A stretch of 64,000 bases of DNA, taken from contig CAXXPV010000007.1 of the NCBI GenBank assembly GCA_963675935.2, forward strand, positions 222,799-286,798, written 5' to 3'. A program made the position numbers and the translations under genes. Below the pieces are notes generated by a model. That model did not search any database. It saw only the letters and a list, made by a program, of their open reading frames with translations, and had not been told where the DNA came from. The stretch comes from G963675935 sp963675935. GTDB taxonomy: Bacteria; Planctomycetota; Planctomycetia; Pirellulales; Thermoguttaceae. Shown here piece after piece: positions 54,201 to 63,271 of this stretch. Within the stretch, counting starts at the first letter, position 1. Every line of letters begins with the position of its first letter.

Positions 54201-56265
54201 ACCCCGAGCCATTTGATGCCCTACCGGCGAATTCTCGCATCGCGGCCAGTGCCAGCGTTTCCGCCTTTCCCCAGAAGTCCTCTGTTTCTCCAGGAACGAA
54301 CTTCAGGTACTGGTCGCGGCTTTGTCCCTTCAGGTCGTATTCCGTCATACGGAACAGAGGCAGCTTCTCCTCCCATTCCCCGCGACCTTTAGCAATAGCG
54401 GTGGCAAGCTCCTCTTCAATCTTGAGCAGGCTACCCGCCACGCCGGCGAGTTTCATTTTCTCCCAAATCGTGCGGACCAAATCGCAGAGACTGTCGGCCA
54501 TCGCCTTGGTTGCGCGGACTCGCCTATCGGTCGGGATGTCCAGCGCTCGTTGCATCAGCGATTCCAACCGGTCTTCGCGCAGCTCACGCAAAAACTCCTC
54601 CAGCATGTCATCCTCGCCCGGCATCGGCTCCGCGACGACGATATTTGTTTTCCGGATTGGCGGACGTTGCTCTCGTTCCAACTGCAAGTCGTTGTAGGCC
54701 CGCTGCGCCCGCATCCAGAGGGCAAAGGCCGCAATCTGGGCACATCGCGGATCGATGTCGATCCCATGCACGTTATGGCAGAGGATCAGCCCGGGAATGG
54801 CGGCGAGGAGGCGGTCAAGCGTCGGGTATTCTGTGGCCAGTGGTCTGTGGTCTGTGACCTTGCCGGAACACGGTTCGCCGTCCATCGGACGTTCTTCCCG
54901 CCATGCCTCTTCGTAAATCGTCTGAAGTAGGTCGAAGCAATACAACAGGAAGTGACCGGAGCCGCATGCCGGATCCAGTATCTTCAGATCCCGCGGGTCT
55001 TTCTTCGCACGGCAGGGAATGAAGACCGGCTGTTTGAGCAATTCCTCTTGCGGCAGGTCGGGTTCGCGCGACCGCAGGGCTCGGCGGCGAACTTCATTCG
55101 CCGCCCGGACATACCAGTCCTGCTCGCAGCCGTTGCCGTCAGTCCCGTGGTCATTGCGGCAAGTCAAGAACAGGACGTCAAGCAGTTCCTGGGTCGAGAA
55201 GCCGGATAGGTCGGATGCGTCTTGCACGGTCCGTTGGGTTCGCTGCATCCACTGCCAGGTTTCCTCGTCGCCCGCTGCGTGCCGTTCATAACCGTCGACA
55301 CAATACCCAAGATCGATTCGTCGCTGGATTCCGTCGGGATCGCGAGCATCAAAAGGGGCAAACGCCGCTTCCTCACCGCTCTGGAGCAACTTCGCCATTG
55401 CGACACTGCCCTCGCTCGGACACTCCTCATCGGGCGACGTCGTGCGTCCCAGAAAAACTTCGTCGGGGCGGCGAACCAAGTACTGGCATTTTTCCACGAG
55501 CGCCGTCTTGCCCTGCCGCATCTCGTACCAGATCCGCCCGAGTGTGTTGTCGGTCAGGAACTGGACGACATAGCGTGGCGTGAAGAACTGGTTGCGGACG
55601 GCGAGTTCGCGGCTATTGCGCGGGGCCTGCGACTCGTCGCGCATCTGCCGCCGCTCTTCCTGGCTGTTGAAATACTGATAGACCCAGCCGATGGTCTCGT
55701 CCTCGATCCACACACCGGCCAGTTCCGGCTGGTTGAGAATCTCCAACAGACTTAGCAGCGTCTGGCGCCTGGGCCAGAGGAGTGAGGCTGGGTCACGGCG
55801 GTCGAAAAGCACCTTGACCTCGGTGCTCAGTTCGTCGAACAGGCACTCCAGGTAGAGTTGGTAGCCGCCATCGGGCAGTTCCGACAGCCCTGGCGCCAAG
55901 CCGCAGAACTCGCGAAATCCGCCCGACTGGTCGCCCTTGGAGACGCACGTCTGTACCAGCTCCCGGGCTTCGAGCATCTTGAGGGCGACGAAGCGGTTCA
56001 GGCAGGTGAAGGCGGCCTCGCGGGTATAGTCGGCCACGGCATCGCCGGCCTTTTGTCCGCCAGCGATCCGGTGCTGAATGGCTTCGACCAGTTTGCCACG
56101 GACAAGTCGCCCAGCCGCGTCAAGATGCGGACCGGTCTTCTTGGCAATGGTCCCATCGGGCAGGATGTCGTAGGTGCTTTCAAGTTGGGCTGCGAACTCC
56201 TGCTCCAGGAGCGTCCGAGCTGCCTGGGTAGCCTTCCGAAGTTCATCACGAATTGCATCATCCAT
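51214..56265 (-). CDS. pglX: BREX adenine-specific DNA methyltransferase PglX
   Basis: At 1,683 residues this is longer than the usual ~1,200. The N-terminal part (LLEQEFAAQLESTYDILPDGTI) is typical of BREX type I PglX. SAM motif I is LDPACGSGHFLLYCFD (~430) and the catalytic NPPFGD is near 716, marking N6-adenine methylation. The C-terminal ~280 residues hold three copies of a W..L..G..D..ALALLWP-RVV-KC module. PglX marks the host's asymmetric BREX site so that only unmarked phage DNA is resisted. The gene starts 7 bp behind brxC and is intact. Confidence 0.93.
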   Translation of the reverse strand: MDDAIRDELRKATQAARTLLEQEFAAQLESTYDILPDGTIAKKTGPHLDAAGRLVRGKLVEAIQHRIAGGQKAGDAVADYTREAAFTCLNRFVALKMLEARELVQTCVSKGDQSGGFREFCGLAPGLSELPDGGYQLYLECLFDELSTEVKVLFDRRDPASLLWPRRQTLLSLLEILNQPELAGVWIEDETIGWVYQYFNSQEERRQMRDESQAPRNSRELAVRNQFFTPRYVVQFLTDNTLGRIWYEMRQGKTALVEKCQYLVRRPDEVFLGRTTSPDEECPSEGSVAMAKLLQSGEEAAFAPFDARDPDGIQRRIDLGYCVDGYERHAAGDEETWQWMQRTQRTVQDASDLSGFSTQELLDVLFLTCRNDHGTDGNGCEQDWYVRAANEVRRRALRSREPDLPQEELLKQPVFIPCRAKKDPRDLKILDPACGSGHFLLYCFDLLQTIYEEAWREERPMDGEPCSGKVTDHRPLATEYPTLDRLLAAIPGLILCHNVHGIDIDPRCAQIAAFALWMRAQRAYNDLQLEREQRPPIRKTNIVVAEPMPGEDDMLEEFLRELREDRLESLMQRALDIPTDRRVRATKAMADSLCDLVRTIWEKMKLAGVAGSLLKIEEELATAIAKGRGEWEEKLPLFRMTEYDLKGQSRDQYLKFVPGETEDFWGKAETLALAAMREFAGRASNGSGFRRRLFADDAQRGFAFVDLCRNLYDVVLMNPPFGDAPRTVFQYLQNQAPEAKRDLLTAFVQIFRERLLPSGALGAITKREPLFTTVYEPWRHLNFHSCGRVRLLADLGHGVLDDAMVEVAAYVVVSDPTDQPLVAFSKPISPCENDNCKVKFIDGLCYCVPQCELRAIPGGPIAYDVPPFVRRAYQHFSALAESVGRTAQGLGTTDDFRFARLRNEVPIYTVGRYGDGKDVSWIPYVKGEPAQMFFADVPVVTNWENDGAEVKEYNRERYGSASRNVKSETLYGRCGLVFPRRTKRFTPRLLPSGSIFSVGGQSIFCDDSDPGALLGLLSSHACNDVLQPLLGRADIDPQYEVGAIARIPIPDYSPMQKDLHRAVSGILKILKCEAMSDETTGYFQLLPLNSANGSPDEALAKFNLCRARRANEYANHLALVEKVAGDLYECTGDSLDRVDRSAILPKCFNPETKPGIAAKMVSICIGLAVNRFDSHILAACDLPECNDILSESVAVSAPALLPKQANSTSKLAPTAILIDDRGHPDDIETSIECAFGRIWPSGAHEAFRAIVSWLPNSSNDLRAWLRSEFFEYHIKTYTSNKRSAPIYWELSVPSHSYAVWLYYHSFTKDTFYKVLGKDYLGGKLEHEGHKLARVRAEVGESPTRTQTKELETQEGFVAELATFHEEVERIAPLWNPDLNDGVIINFAPLWRLVPQHRAWQKECKECWDALVAGDYDWAHLAMHLWPERAVPKCRNVRSLAIAHGLEDLFWVEDCDKWRAMGKPADEIEDQKKRRRLKQHDLLRGELTALADGVGAKRSTAELWKKLEAGELDDTGVALLLWPTRVVEKCAVEPKLADKLHVKIPGRRTNKAIEQLIKRYESNGCGHLAAAVGATLAERDIAYPIVWKSLETGALDDQALALALWPDRVVDKCLADVELAQKHDLARFFWYDDLWSKVWRRRELPDVEIANEVAPRHKPAVKAALESLLSAPTPGNGAKKRRKK

Positions 56266-56272
56266 GGTATTC

Positions 56273-59200
56273 TTACTGAATCAGCACCCTCTTGTTTTTG
56301 CCGATGTGGTGTAGGCACTCCTCGCGGAGCCCGCCCAAGGCGGCGTCGAGTTGTTCCTCGGTGTCGATGCCACCGCCAAAATGTCCGCCAGCCTTGACCA
56401 CCACGATCCGGTCGCCCTCGACAAGCCGATGAACCTCGGCCACGGCGTCGGCCAACCGCTTAGAACAAGCGTCGATGTCGGCCCGAAGCTGTGGAATCGG
56501 CGTCGTTTCGGGTACATCCGTATCGGCTCGGCCGGCCAGCGGTTGGGCGATACGGCCCTGCTGTGATTCGTCGAGTTCTTCCCAGCCTGGCGTGGCCCGC
56601 AACTGCTCCAGGGCTTGGGCATAGCAATCGGCTCGGCCCTGCACCGTCTGCTTAAACCGCTCGCCATAGAGCTTTTCCAGCCGGGCAGCCGCCTGGTCGA
56701 TCCGAGGAAGCTCCCGATAGAAGGTTTCGCGACGCAGCAGATCGTCGAGATCGGCAGCGGCCTTGCGGTCGTCCTCTGTTACATCAGGTTCGGAGTCAAG
56801 GAATGGCCACTTGCCGGACAGGGCCTGCCGCGCACGGCCCAGCATGACCAGCTGCGGCTCGGTCACTGCCTGGTGGATGTCGGCCGCCCGGGCGAGCGAT
56901 TCCTTGATTTCGGCATGGCAGCCGGAGAAGCCAAGAATTGTCTCTTCCTCATTGGCTGTGGTCAACTGCTCCATCTGGCTGATGGTGCCCGCGAACACGT
57001 CGGCGCCCGGCAGGCTGTGCTTGTCGAGCAGCAAATGAACCGAGCGAAGATCCTTCTGACGCTCCTGAACCTTGGTGCGAATGGCGGCGGCCACCACCGT
57101 CTGCTCGACTTCCTTGATCTGCTCCCCAAAAGTCTTCTTGTAGGCGTCGGCCGCCTTGAGGATTTCGGCGAAGTCGATGCTTTTCTTAGGCCGGAACGTT
57201 GCCGCGCGGAAGAGGTTGTTGTTGACGAAGACTTCCTTGGCCGTCAGGTCGGCCACCGATTCGATCGACTGACCTTGGCTGGTGGCGATGATCTGCCCTG
57301 CCCGCAACAGGCAGAGAGTGAACAGCTTGACCACGTCGAAATCCCAACCGTAGGGATCCTTGCCGTATTCGCCTTCCAGAGCTTTGCCCTGCGGATTGAT
57401 GCCGTAGTCACTCTTGTTGCTGATCCAGGCCAGCATCTCGCACAGAGGCCCACTGTCGGTCACGAGGGCCTGCGTACCCGACTCAGTGCGGAGCAAGTGC
57501 AGCGTTCCGAACACGGCGGGCAGGCCACGAAGGTCGGCGTTCTCGACCAGGGCAATAATGTCGCTCTTGGCCACCCGAGCAGCGCCCATGGCGAAGCGAT
57601 CGAAGACCTCGGGCAATGCCTGCGCCATAACTGCCTCGGCCGCCTTGCCCACGGTGCGATCATTCTCGTCCGGACTGCGATCACCACCCTGAAAGAAAAT
57701 TGTACCGGCCAGGAACGCCTGCTCAAGTTGCCGTCGGATCTCGTCGCGATGGCCGTCGCGACGCCGGGCTTCCTCGGCCAGGAGGCGAGTCTCGGGCTGC
57801 GTCTGGGCGCCCCGCTCCCGTTTGGTGAGCATTTCTTTGGAACGAAACATCTCGGTGACCTCGCGGTCGATCCGTTCGTCAAGCTGGATCACCCAGAAGA
57901 CCTTTCCCCGCTCGACCTGGCTTTGCCGCTTGGCGGTGGCCAGTACCTGATCGTACTCGGCCCTATCCTCGGCCAGGGAGACGTAGAAGTGAATGTCACC
58001 CTTGACCCGCTCGCGGCCGTCAAGGAACAAGCCGCCTTTGAACACTCGTGTGTTCATCAACGTGTATTGCGGCTGGGGCTCCCATAGTTTCTCCACGACT
58101 TCACGAAGAATCTGGTTCGAGTCAGCGCGGCGGGGCTTTATCCCGGCGCGCTGGGTCTCCCAATCGTCCTCGACGGGCGTGGGGATGCGATAGCCGTCGT
58201 CGCCGTGACGGATTTTATGGGCGGCAATCAAGGCTTCCAGGGCCTGCTGAACCTCGACTCGGCGGGAATCGGCCAGGACAGAAGGGTAAAGGGCAGCCGC
58301 GATGTTCTCTGTCGTGCGGTGGATGCTCTTGACGAACTGGAGCAGGCAGATCGCCTTGGCGACCGGTTGGGCCAGCGGGTGAGTAACCTCGGTGGGGATG
58401 CGATCAATTTTGTCGCGGATGGTGCTGTCGATGTTATCTCGTACCAAGTCGTAGATGTGGTCGATTCGCACGAGGTCACCAAGCGAATGATCGGCCAGAC
58501 CAACCTTCGGATGCACGAGGAGTTGGTGAGCGATTTTGATCACCGTGCGGTTGGCCCCGCCCACATGTCGGCTTGCGCCACTCTGGGTCCGCAGGCCGGA
58601 TACCACATGGATGATCATATCGACCTGGTAGGGAAGCATTGGGTACAGGTCGATGAAGGTCTGTCGGGTCAACTCAGGCAGTCGGATGTCGGCAGTGAGC
58701 GTGGTGTTGGCCATCAGGCTGCCCCGGTAGTGCTCGAACAACTCTCCCAGAGCCTTCTCTGCTTCGGCCGTCTTGGCCAGCACTCGCTTGCTGGTGACTT
58801 CGGAGATATCGCTGGGCTCCAGATGGACCTGGATTGGGAAACGGTCCATGAGTCGAGCCAATTCGACGCGGGACCCATCCAGACCACCAACCAACTCATT
58901 TAGTTTTTCCTGAGAAGTGATAATCACCCAGAACTTCCCCAAGCCGACCCGGCCCAACGCCTGCACGATACCCTGAAGGTCGAGCATCTTATTGACGGTG
59001 CGGGCAACGAACTGCCCAACCTCATCGATGACGAAGACGAGGCTCCGGTTCTCACCCCGGCGGGCACAGAGCTCCTTGCAGCGATCGGCCAGCAGATTGG
59101 GGCTTATGTCGGCCCGCTCCTTTGCAGCCTTCACCCAGGAGTCGGCGGCTGGATAGGTTTTGTTGTCAAGTTCGTTCAGCACTCGGCTGGCCTTGTTCAG

Positions 59201-59815
59201 GGCGAAGGCGATCTTGCCTTTCTCACGGTCCCATTCTTCGTTGGGATACAGCCGCTTGTAGACCTTCTTGAACTCGTCCAACTGCCCTTGGCCCTCCAGC
59301 GTAATCTCCAGCTCAGCCAGATCGAGATCGGTGGCGTAGCCCAAGTGTCCGAGCAGTTGCCGATACATAATCTCGGTGAGCATCTGGTTACCATGCATAA
59401 CACCGCGTTCGGTGGCCACATCGAAGATAACAGCATTCGAGGGGATCTTCTCGACGATGGTCGACAAGAGGACCTTCACTTTGGGGTCACCGATCTGGTC
59501 GGCTAGAAGGCCGGCAGCGGTATCCTGACCAATAGCGCGGTTGGCCAAGGCCAAACCCAACAACTTGGCAAACATCGACTTGCCGGAACCAAAGAAGCCA
59601 GATACCCATACGGCCATGCGATCACTGGGCTTTCGTGGAGATTCGGCATAACTCTCCAAGATATCGACGAAATGCCCGCTGATGGTTTTCGTGGCGACGT
59701 ACTCGGCAATCTCCTCACGGATGACCCCTTCATCAGTTTGGTCAACCTTGATCACCTCGCGGATCTCGCGATCAATACGGCGGGCAAAGATGTCTTTGAT
59801 GTGGTCTGTCGGCAT
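56273..59815 (-). CDS. brxC: BREX P-loop protein BrxC
   Basis: From the ATG at 59815 (AAGGGA upstream; the TTG at 59824 is less likely) the protein has 1,180 residues. Walker A is VSGFFGSGKSMFAKLLG near residue 72, with a Walker B-like LVFVIDEVGQFV further on. The C-terminal half is long and coiled-coil-rich (YKKTFGEQIKEVEQTVV). BrxC (PglY-like) is the large ATPase of BREX, required for defence and methylation. It lies 14 bp behind the brxB remnant and 7 bp before pglX, so it is in one transcript with them. Confidence 0.93.
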   Translation of the reverse strand: MPTDHIKDIFARRIDREIREVIKVDQTDEGVIREEIAEYVATKTISGHFVDILESYAESPRKPSDRMAVWVSGFFGSGKSMFAKLLGLALANRAIGQDTAAGLLADQIGDPKVKVLLSTIVEKIPSNAVIFDVATERGVMHGNQMLTEIMYRQLLGHLGYATDLDLAELEITLEGQGQLDEFKKVYKRLYPNEEWDREKGKIAFALNKASRVLNELDNKTYPAADSWVKAAKERADISPNLLADRCKELCARRGENRSLVFVIDEVGQFVARTVNKMLDLQGIVQALGRVGLGKFWVIITSQEKLNELVGGLDGSRVELARLMDRFPIQVHLEPSDISEVTSKRVLAKTAEAEKALGELFEHYRGSLMANTTLTADIRLPELTRQTFIDLYPMLPYQVDMIIHVVSGLRTQSGASRHVGGANRTVIKIAHQLLVHPKVGLADHSLGDLVRIDHIYDLVRDNIDSTIRDKIDRIPTEVTHPLAQPVAKAICLLQFVKSIHRTTENIAAALYPSVLADSRRVEVQQALEALIAAHKIRHGDDGYRIPTPVEDDWETQRAGIKPRRADSNQILREVVEKLWEPQPQYTLMNTRVFKGGLFLDGRERVKGDIHFYVSLAEDRAEYDQVLATAKRQSQVERGKVFWVIQLDERIDREVTEMFRSKEMLTKRERGAQTQPETRLLAEEARRRDGHRDEIRRQLEQAFLAGTIFFQGGDRSPDENDRTVGKAAEAVMAQALPEVFDRFAMGAARVAKSDIIALVENADLRGLPAVFGTLHLLRTESGTQALVTDSGPLCEMLAWISNKSDYGINPQGKALEGEYGKDPYGWDFDVVKLFTLCLLRAGQIIATSQGQSIESVADLTAKEVFVNNNLFRAATFRPKKSIDFAEILKAADAYKKTFGEQIKEVEQTVVAAAIRTKVQERQKDLRSVHLLLDKHSLPGADVFAGTISQMEQLTTANEEETILGFSGCHAEIKESLARAADIHQAVTEPQLVMLGRARQALSGKWPFLDSEPDVTEDDRKAAADLDDLLRRETFYRELPRIDQAAARLEKLYGERFKQTVQGRADCYAQALEQLRATPGWEELDESQQGRIAQPLAGRADTDVPETTPIPQLRADIDACSKRLADAVAEVHRLVEGDRIVVVKAGGHFGGGIDTEEQLDAALGGLREECLHHIGKNKRVLIQ

Positions 59816-59829
59816 AACGGCCAATCCCT

Positions 59830-60117
59830 TCAGAAAATGCGCGCTCGGTAGTTGTGCTCGGGCTCATGGATGCCCATGAATCGCAGGCCCGCCGGCCCTT
59901 CGAGCTCTCCAGGAAAGAACAGGACGCCAGGCGCCACGAGCTTGCCTTGGAAGTGCTCCAACAGGGTCGATGTGCGATAAACGGGGAACAACGCCCCAAC
60001 ACGGGTGAACCATAGGATGTCGCGGCAGGGCTCGATATCGCTTGGAATTTGCGAGAGTACGATCTGATCGAGCGGCGCGTATTCACTAAGCACTTGGTGA
60101 ATCGTCTGGGACACGGT
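59830..60117 (-). pseudogene. brxB: BREX protein BrxB, C-terminal half only
   Basis: About 95 residues match the C-terminal half of BrxB (DUF1788): ILWFTRVGALFPVYRTSTLLEHFQGK then VLFFPGELEGPAGLRFMG and the final HNYRARIF. The N-terminal ~100 residues are missing where the IS3-like sequence begins. No plausible start or promoter remains for the operon on this side, so brxC and downstream genes may have lost their native promoter. Confidence 0.85.
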
Positions 60118-60421
60118 TGTTTTGAACCGGCTGGAAATGGAAAATCTCGGTCGTATGGGTTAGAATCAAACCCCAAACGAGGAGAAATCCATGACTGCAC
60201 CACGACGATGTTTCACCACAGACCAGAAGGCTACCATCCTTAAGAGGTACTTGGTCGATAAAGTACCGATGTCGGATCTGTGCGACGAGTACGGCATCAA
60301 GCCCAACCAAATCTACGCCTGGCAGAAAATCCTGTTCGATAACGCCTCGGCCGCCTTTCATCCGGTCGCCAAACGCGAGGCCCAAAAACTGTCCGCTCAA
60401 GAGGAGGAGGTTGCCCGGCTG
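60118..60421 (+). mobile_element. IS3-like element, left end only
   Basis: The left end is placed near TGTTTTGAACCGG where the brxB frame breaks off. The remaining part includes a leader with GAGGAGA before the orfA ATG at 60,191. IS66 copy 4 cuts it at 60,422, and the right half, including OrfB, is not in the window. The left boundary is uncertain by several bases. Confidence 0.6.
60191..60421 (+). pseudogene. IS3-type OrfA fragment
   Basis: 77 residues of a helix-turn-helix OrfA (FTTDQKATILKRYLVDKVPM then DLCDEYGIKPNQIYAWQK). This kind of protein binds IS ends and, with OrfB by frameshift, forms the transposase. The C-terminus is replaced by IS66 sequence. Confidence 0.8.
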
Positions 60422-60929
60422 GTGTCCGTCCTGTGAACTACATCTTGCATGGTCTGGTATTCTGGAATCGTGGGGCAAACGATATCCAGGAGGTCAGTCA
60501 TGGACAGTGCGCGACGACGGAGCCCGGCGGAAGCGAGACGTTTTTGGGAGTTGGCAATCGATCTGTGGGCGAATAGCGGGATGAGCGCGGCAGGCTTCTG
60601 CCGACGCGAGGGCCTGAAAGAATCCTCGTTCTACGCCTGGCAACAACGGCTGCGAAAAGAGGATCGCCCATCGGAGGCCATCGCCACGCTGGCGACAATG
60701 GAGTCGACATCGGCGCAACCCGAGACAAAGCCGATAGCCCAGCAGTCCCGTCGGCAGCGTAAGCGGCTGTGTCAGTCCGCGGGCGATGGCAGCTTGGTGC
60801 CCGTGCGTCTGGTGGAGGATGCCGAGCCAATCGCGGCGAACGCGGCCAACACGTCGAGGTCGTCACCGCCCATCGAGATTCTTCTTCCGCGTGGGACGCT
60901 GATTCGCGTTGAGCACGGTTGCGACATCG
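60422..60929 (+). mobile_element. IS66-family element, copy 4 (left part)
   Basis: This has an intact left terminal repeat, leader hairpin and most of tnpA, then an abrupt switch at 60,930 to the terminal repeat of copy 5. The left flank is CCCGGCTG. The remaining part of the copy is beyond the window or lost. Confidence 0.9.
60500..60929 (+). pseudogene. tnpA: tnpA of IS66 copy 4, interrupted by copy 5
   Basis: The first ~143 residues are intact up to RVEHGCDI, where the copy 5 end begins. Up to that point it reads identically to copy 1. Confidence 0.9.
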
Positions 60930-60993
60930 GTGTCCGTCCTGTGAACACCACATACCTGAGCGGCGGTGATGAGCAAGTGCGCGGCAGAGCGGG

Positions 60994-61712
60994 CTAGGAC
61001 CGACGGCTCGGATGCTTCTTCGCCAATTGGCGATGCCGACTTTGACGTCGACGGGCCGCAGCGGCCGATTCTTCGCGTCGGTAGCTCCGCACATGCTCCG
61101 GATGGGTTTTCGCCCAACGATCCGGCAGTAGCCCACGAAGCTCAAGCGGATTGGTGATCTGCGGCAGCCGGGTCAACACATCGGTCAAGTACGCCTGCGG
61201 GTCGAGATGATGCCGCTTCGCACTGGCCACGAAACTGTAAAGCACCGCCGCCGTGCTGCCGCCCAGGTCGCTGCCCAAGAATGTCCAATTGCGGCGTCCG
61301 AGCGCTTGCTCTTTCAGCGATCGCTCCGTTCGGTTGTTGTCGATGGGAATCGCCCCGTTGCCGAGGAACCGCGTCAGCGCCTCCCACTGCCGCAGGCTGT
61401 ACTTGATCGCAACGGTAATCGGCGACTTCGGCCGCACCACGACCAACTTGTCGCGTAGCCAATCGGCCAACGCCTCCATGATGGGCACCGACTTCGCCTG
61501 GCGCAACGCCAGTCGTTCGTCGTCCGACATGCCAACCGCCTCGTGTTCCACGGCGTAAAGCTGCTGAAAGAAAGCCAACGCCTCGTGCGCCAACTGAGGC
61601 GAGGTGTCGCGAGCGTCAAAAAACTTCCGCCGGGCGTGCGCGTTGCAGCCAGCTTCGACAATCGCCCCGCGCGACTCCCAAAATATTCCGTCATAACCAC
61701 CAAAGGCGTCCG
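60994..61712 (-). pseudogene. tnpC: tnpC of IS66 copy 5, C-terminal part
   Basis: It encodes the TnpC C-terminus from FGGYDGIF onward, including NNRTERSLKEQ with the catalytic Glu. The frame is lost at the inserted element. The 8-bp GGCGTCCG at its upstream edge is duplicated at 63,272. Confidence 0.92.
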
Positions 61713-63271
61713 GGGAGCATTGCGTCTTTGTAGGAGTTATGCGGCATTGGCCAGTGGTGTTGCAAAGGCTTTGTTTGTCAGGACTTGCCAGTGTTTCGAC
61801 TTGTAATAGGCACGCAACATGAGCATCTGTTCGGCGTGCTCCTCGTGCCAGAAGATGCCTGGCCCCTTCAACCGCAAGTTGATGACCCGACGGACCGCGC
61901 TCTCCATCGAGCCGCTGCCCATCGGCATCTTCGCGCGACGCGCCTTGGCATAATCCAGACGCCCGGCACGAGCGTTGCGCAGGAGGTAGTCCCGTTCGCG
62001 ACTCCAGCCCTTGCCACGCTTCCCCTCGCAGAGTCGCTCGACTTCTTCGGTGAACGCCTTCAGTTCTCCACGCCACAAGCGACGCCGTTGTCGCGTCGCC
62101 CAACGCTTCCGCTCGCGGACCCGCCACGACGTGTTCAAGGCGGCCAGGGCATAGACGTGCTCGACGACGTGGTAGAAATCCACCAACTCCCGGCAACGCA
62201 CGACGCCCGCCAATCCCAGACGCTTCCACAATTGTGCGACTCGCAACCAAATCCACTTCGCCCCGTCGGCAATGAACAAGACTTCTTTCGCTTGGTCGAT
62301 GTGCAACTGGCGGAGATAGAATTCCATCAGCCGAAACACTTCGTCGGGGCCCTGGAGCGTGCCGTCGATCACCGGCGCGAACTCTTGAGCGATCCGCCCT
62401 GTTTCGTCCACCGCGTAGATCACCAACAACTTGGGCTCGCGCCAATCGGTGCGGTAACGCGATCGCCACTTTTTAGTCCGCTTGCCCCGCTTGTTCTTGC
62501 GAACGCGAAGCCGGCCGCCGTCGGTGGAAATCACCACACGCCGCCCGGCCAGCGAGCCCTCGATGCCCATGCCGTCCACGGCCTGACGGCTCCGCGCCCG
62601 CTGGGCAAAATGGTATGCCACATTGGCGATCCGCCGGATCGACATGTCCACGCCCATCTGCCGCAGCCGCGCTTGGGCATCCTCGAAGGAACTCAATGCC
62701 GCGGCAAGTTGGGCCACTTCACTGGCCAGCGCGGGCGTGGTGCGGTCACATACCCCCAACAGCGTCAGGCCAAAATAACTCCCTTTCCCCTTGTCGGCAC
62801 GGGGTTGGCTGCGACACCAGTAGCGAACCATCACCTCCACCTCCATCCCGCCCAGAAACTGCACCGTCACCGACCGATAGCCGAAGTCTTTCATCTTTTT
62901 GAGCGAGGCTTTGGCCAGCGCCCGCTCCTGCGCGTGCAACGCCGGGCTGGCCAAGGCCCGTTGCAGTTCCAACGCGGTGGCCAACACCTGGAGCCGGTCG
63001 GTCAAACCCTTTCCCTCCCGCTCCCGCTGTGCCAACTCGGCGGCACTGGTCGGCGCGATTCCCTTCGCCAGCCATCGCTCGAACTCCGCTTTTGCCTCTT
63101 GCAACTGCCGCTCAATTTCTGCTATCCTCTGGACCGCCTTCGAGCCGTCGTTCGTGACATAGGGCATGGTGGAACTCCTTTCCGCCAGATTGGTGAAATA
63201 GAACCGCCCTTATCGACGACTCGAAGGTATTTTGCTAGATCATTTTCCTCCTACAGAATCGAAATGCTCCC
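61713..63271 (-). mobile_element. ISKra4-like element inserted in IS66 copy 5
   Basis: A 1,559-bp element with 24-bp imperfect terminal inverted repeats (GGGAGCATT...TGTAGGAG) and an exact 8-bp target duplication GGCGTCCG at 61,705-61,712 and 63,272-63,279. It carries one transposase. The clean duplication marks a recent single insertion. Confidence 0.92.
61737..63167 (-). CDS. DDE transposase, ISKra4-like
   Basis: The 476-residue protein has an N-terminal coiled-coil segment (AEIERQLQEAKAEFERWL) and a DDE core: Asp in VVISTDGGRLR, Asp in VLFIADGAKWIW and Glu in GSGSMESAVRRVINLRLKG. The ending (FWHEEHAEQMLMLRAYYKS) fits ISKra4 transposases. The ATG at 63167 has GGAGTTCC nearby. Assignment to ISKra4 is by remembered motif likeness. 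Confidence 0.8.
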   Translation of the reverse strand: MPYVTNDGSKAVQRIAEIERQLQEAKAEFERWLAKGIAPTSAAELAQREREGKGLTDRLQVLATALELQRALASPALHAQERALAKASLKKMKDFGYRSVTVQFLGGMEVEVMVRYWCRSQPRADKGKGSYFGLTLLGVCDRTTPALASEVAQLAAALSSFEDAQARLRQMGVDMSIRRIANVAYHFAQRARSRQAVDGMGIEGSLAGRRVVISTDGGRLRVRKNKRGKRTKKWRSRYRTDWREPKLLVIYAVDETGRIAQEFAPVIDGTLQGPDEVFRLMEFYLRQLHIDQAKEVLFIADGAKWIWLRVAQLWKRLGLAGVVRCRELVDFYHVVEHVYALAALNTSWRVRERKRWATRQRRRLWRGELKAFTEEVERLCEGKRGKGWSRERDYLLRNARAGRLDYAKARRAKMPMGSGSMESAVRRVINLRLKGPGIFWHEEHAEQMLMLRAYYKSKHWQVLTNKAFATPLANAA

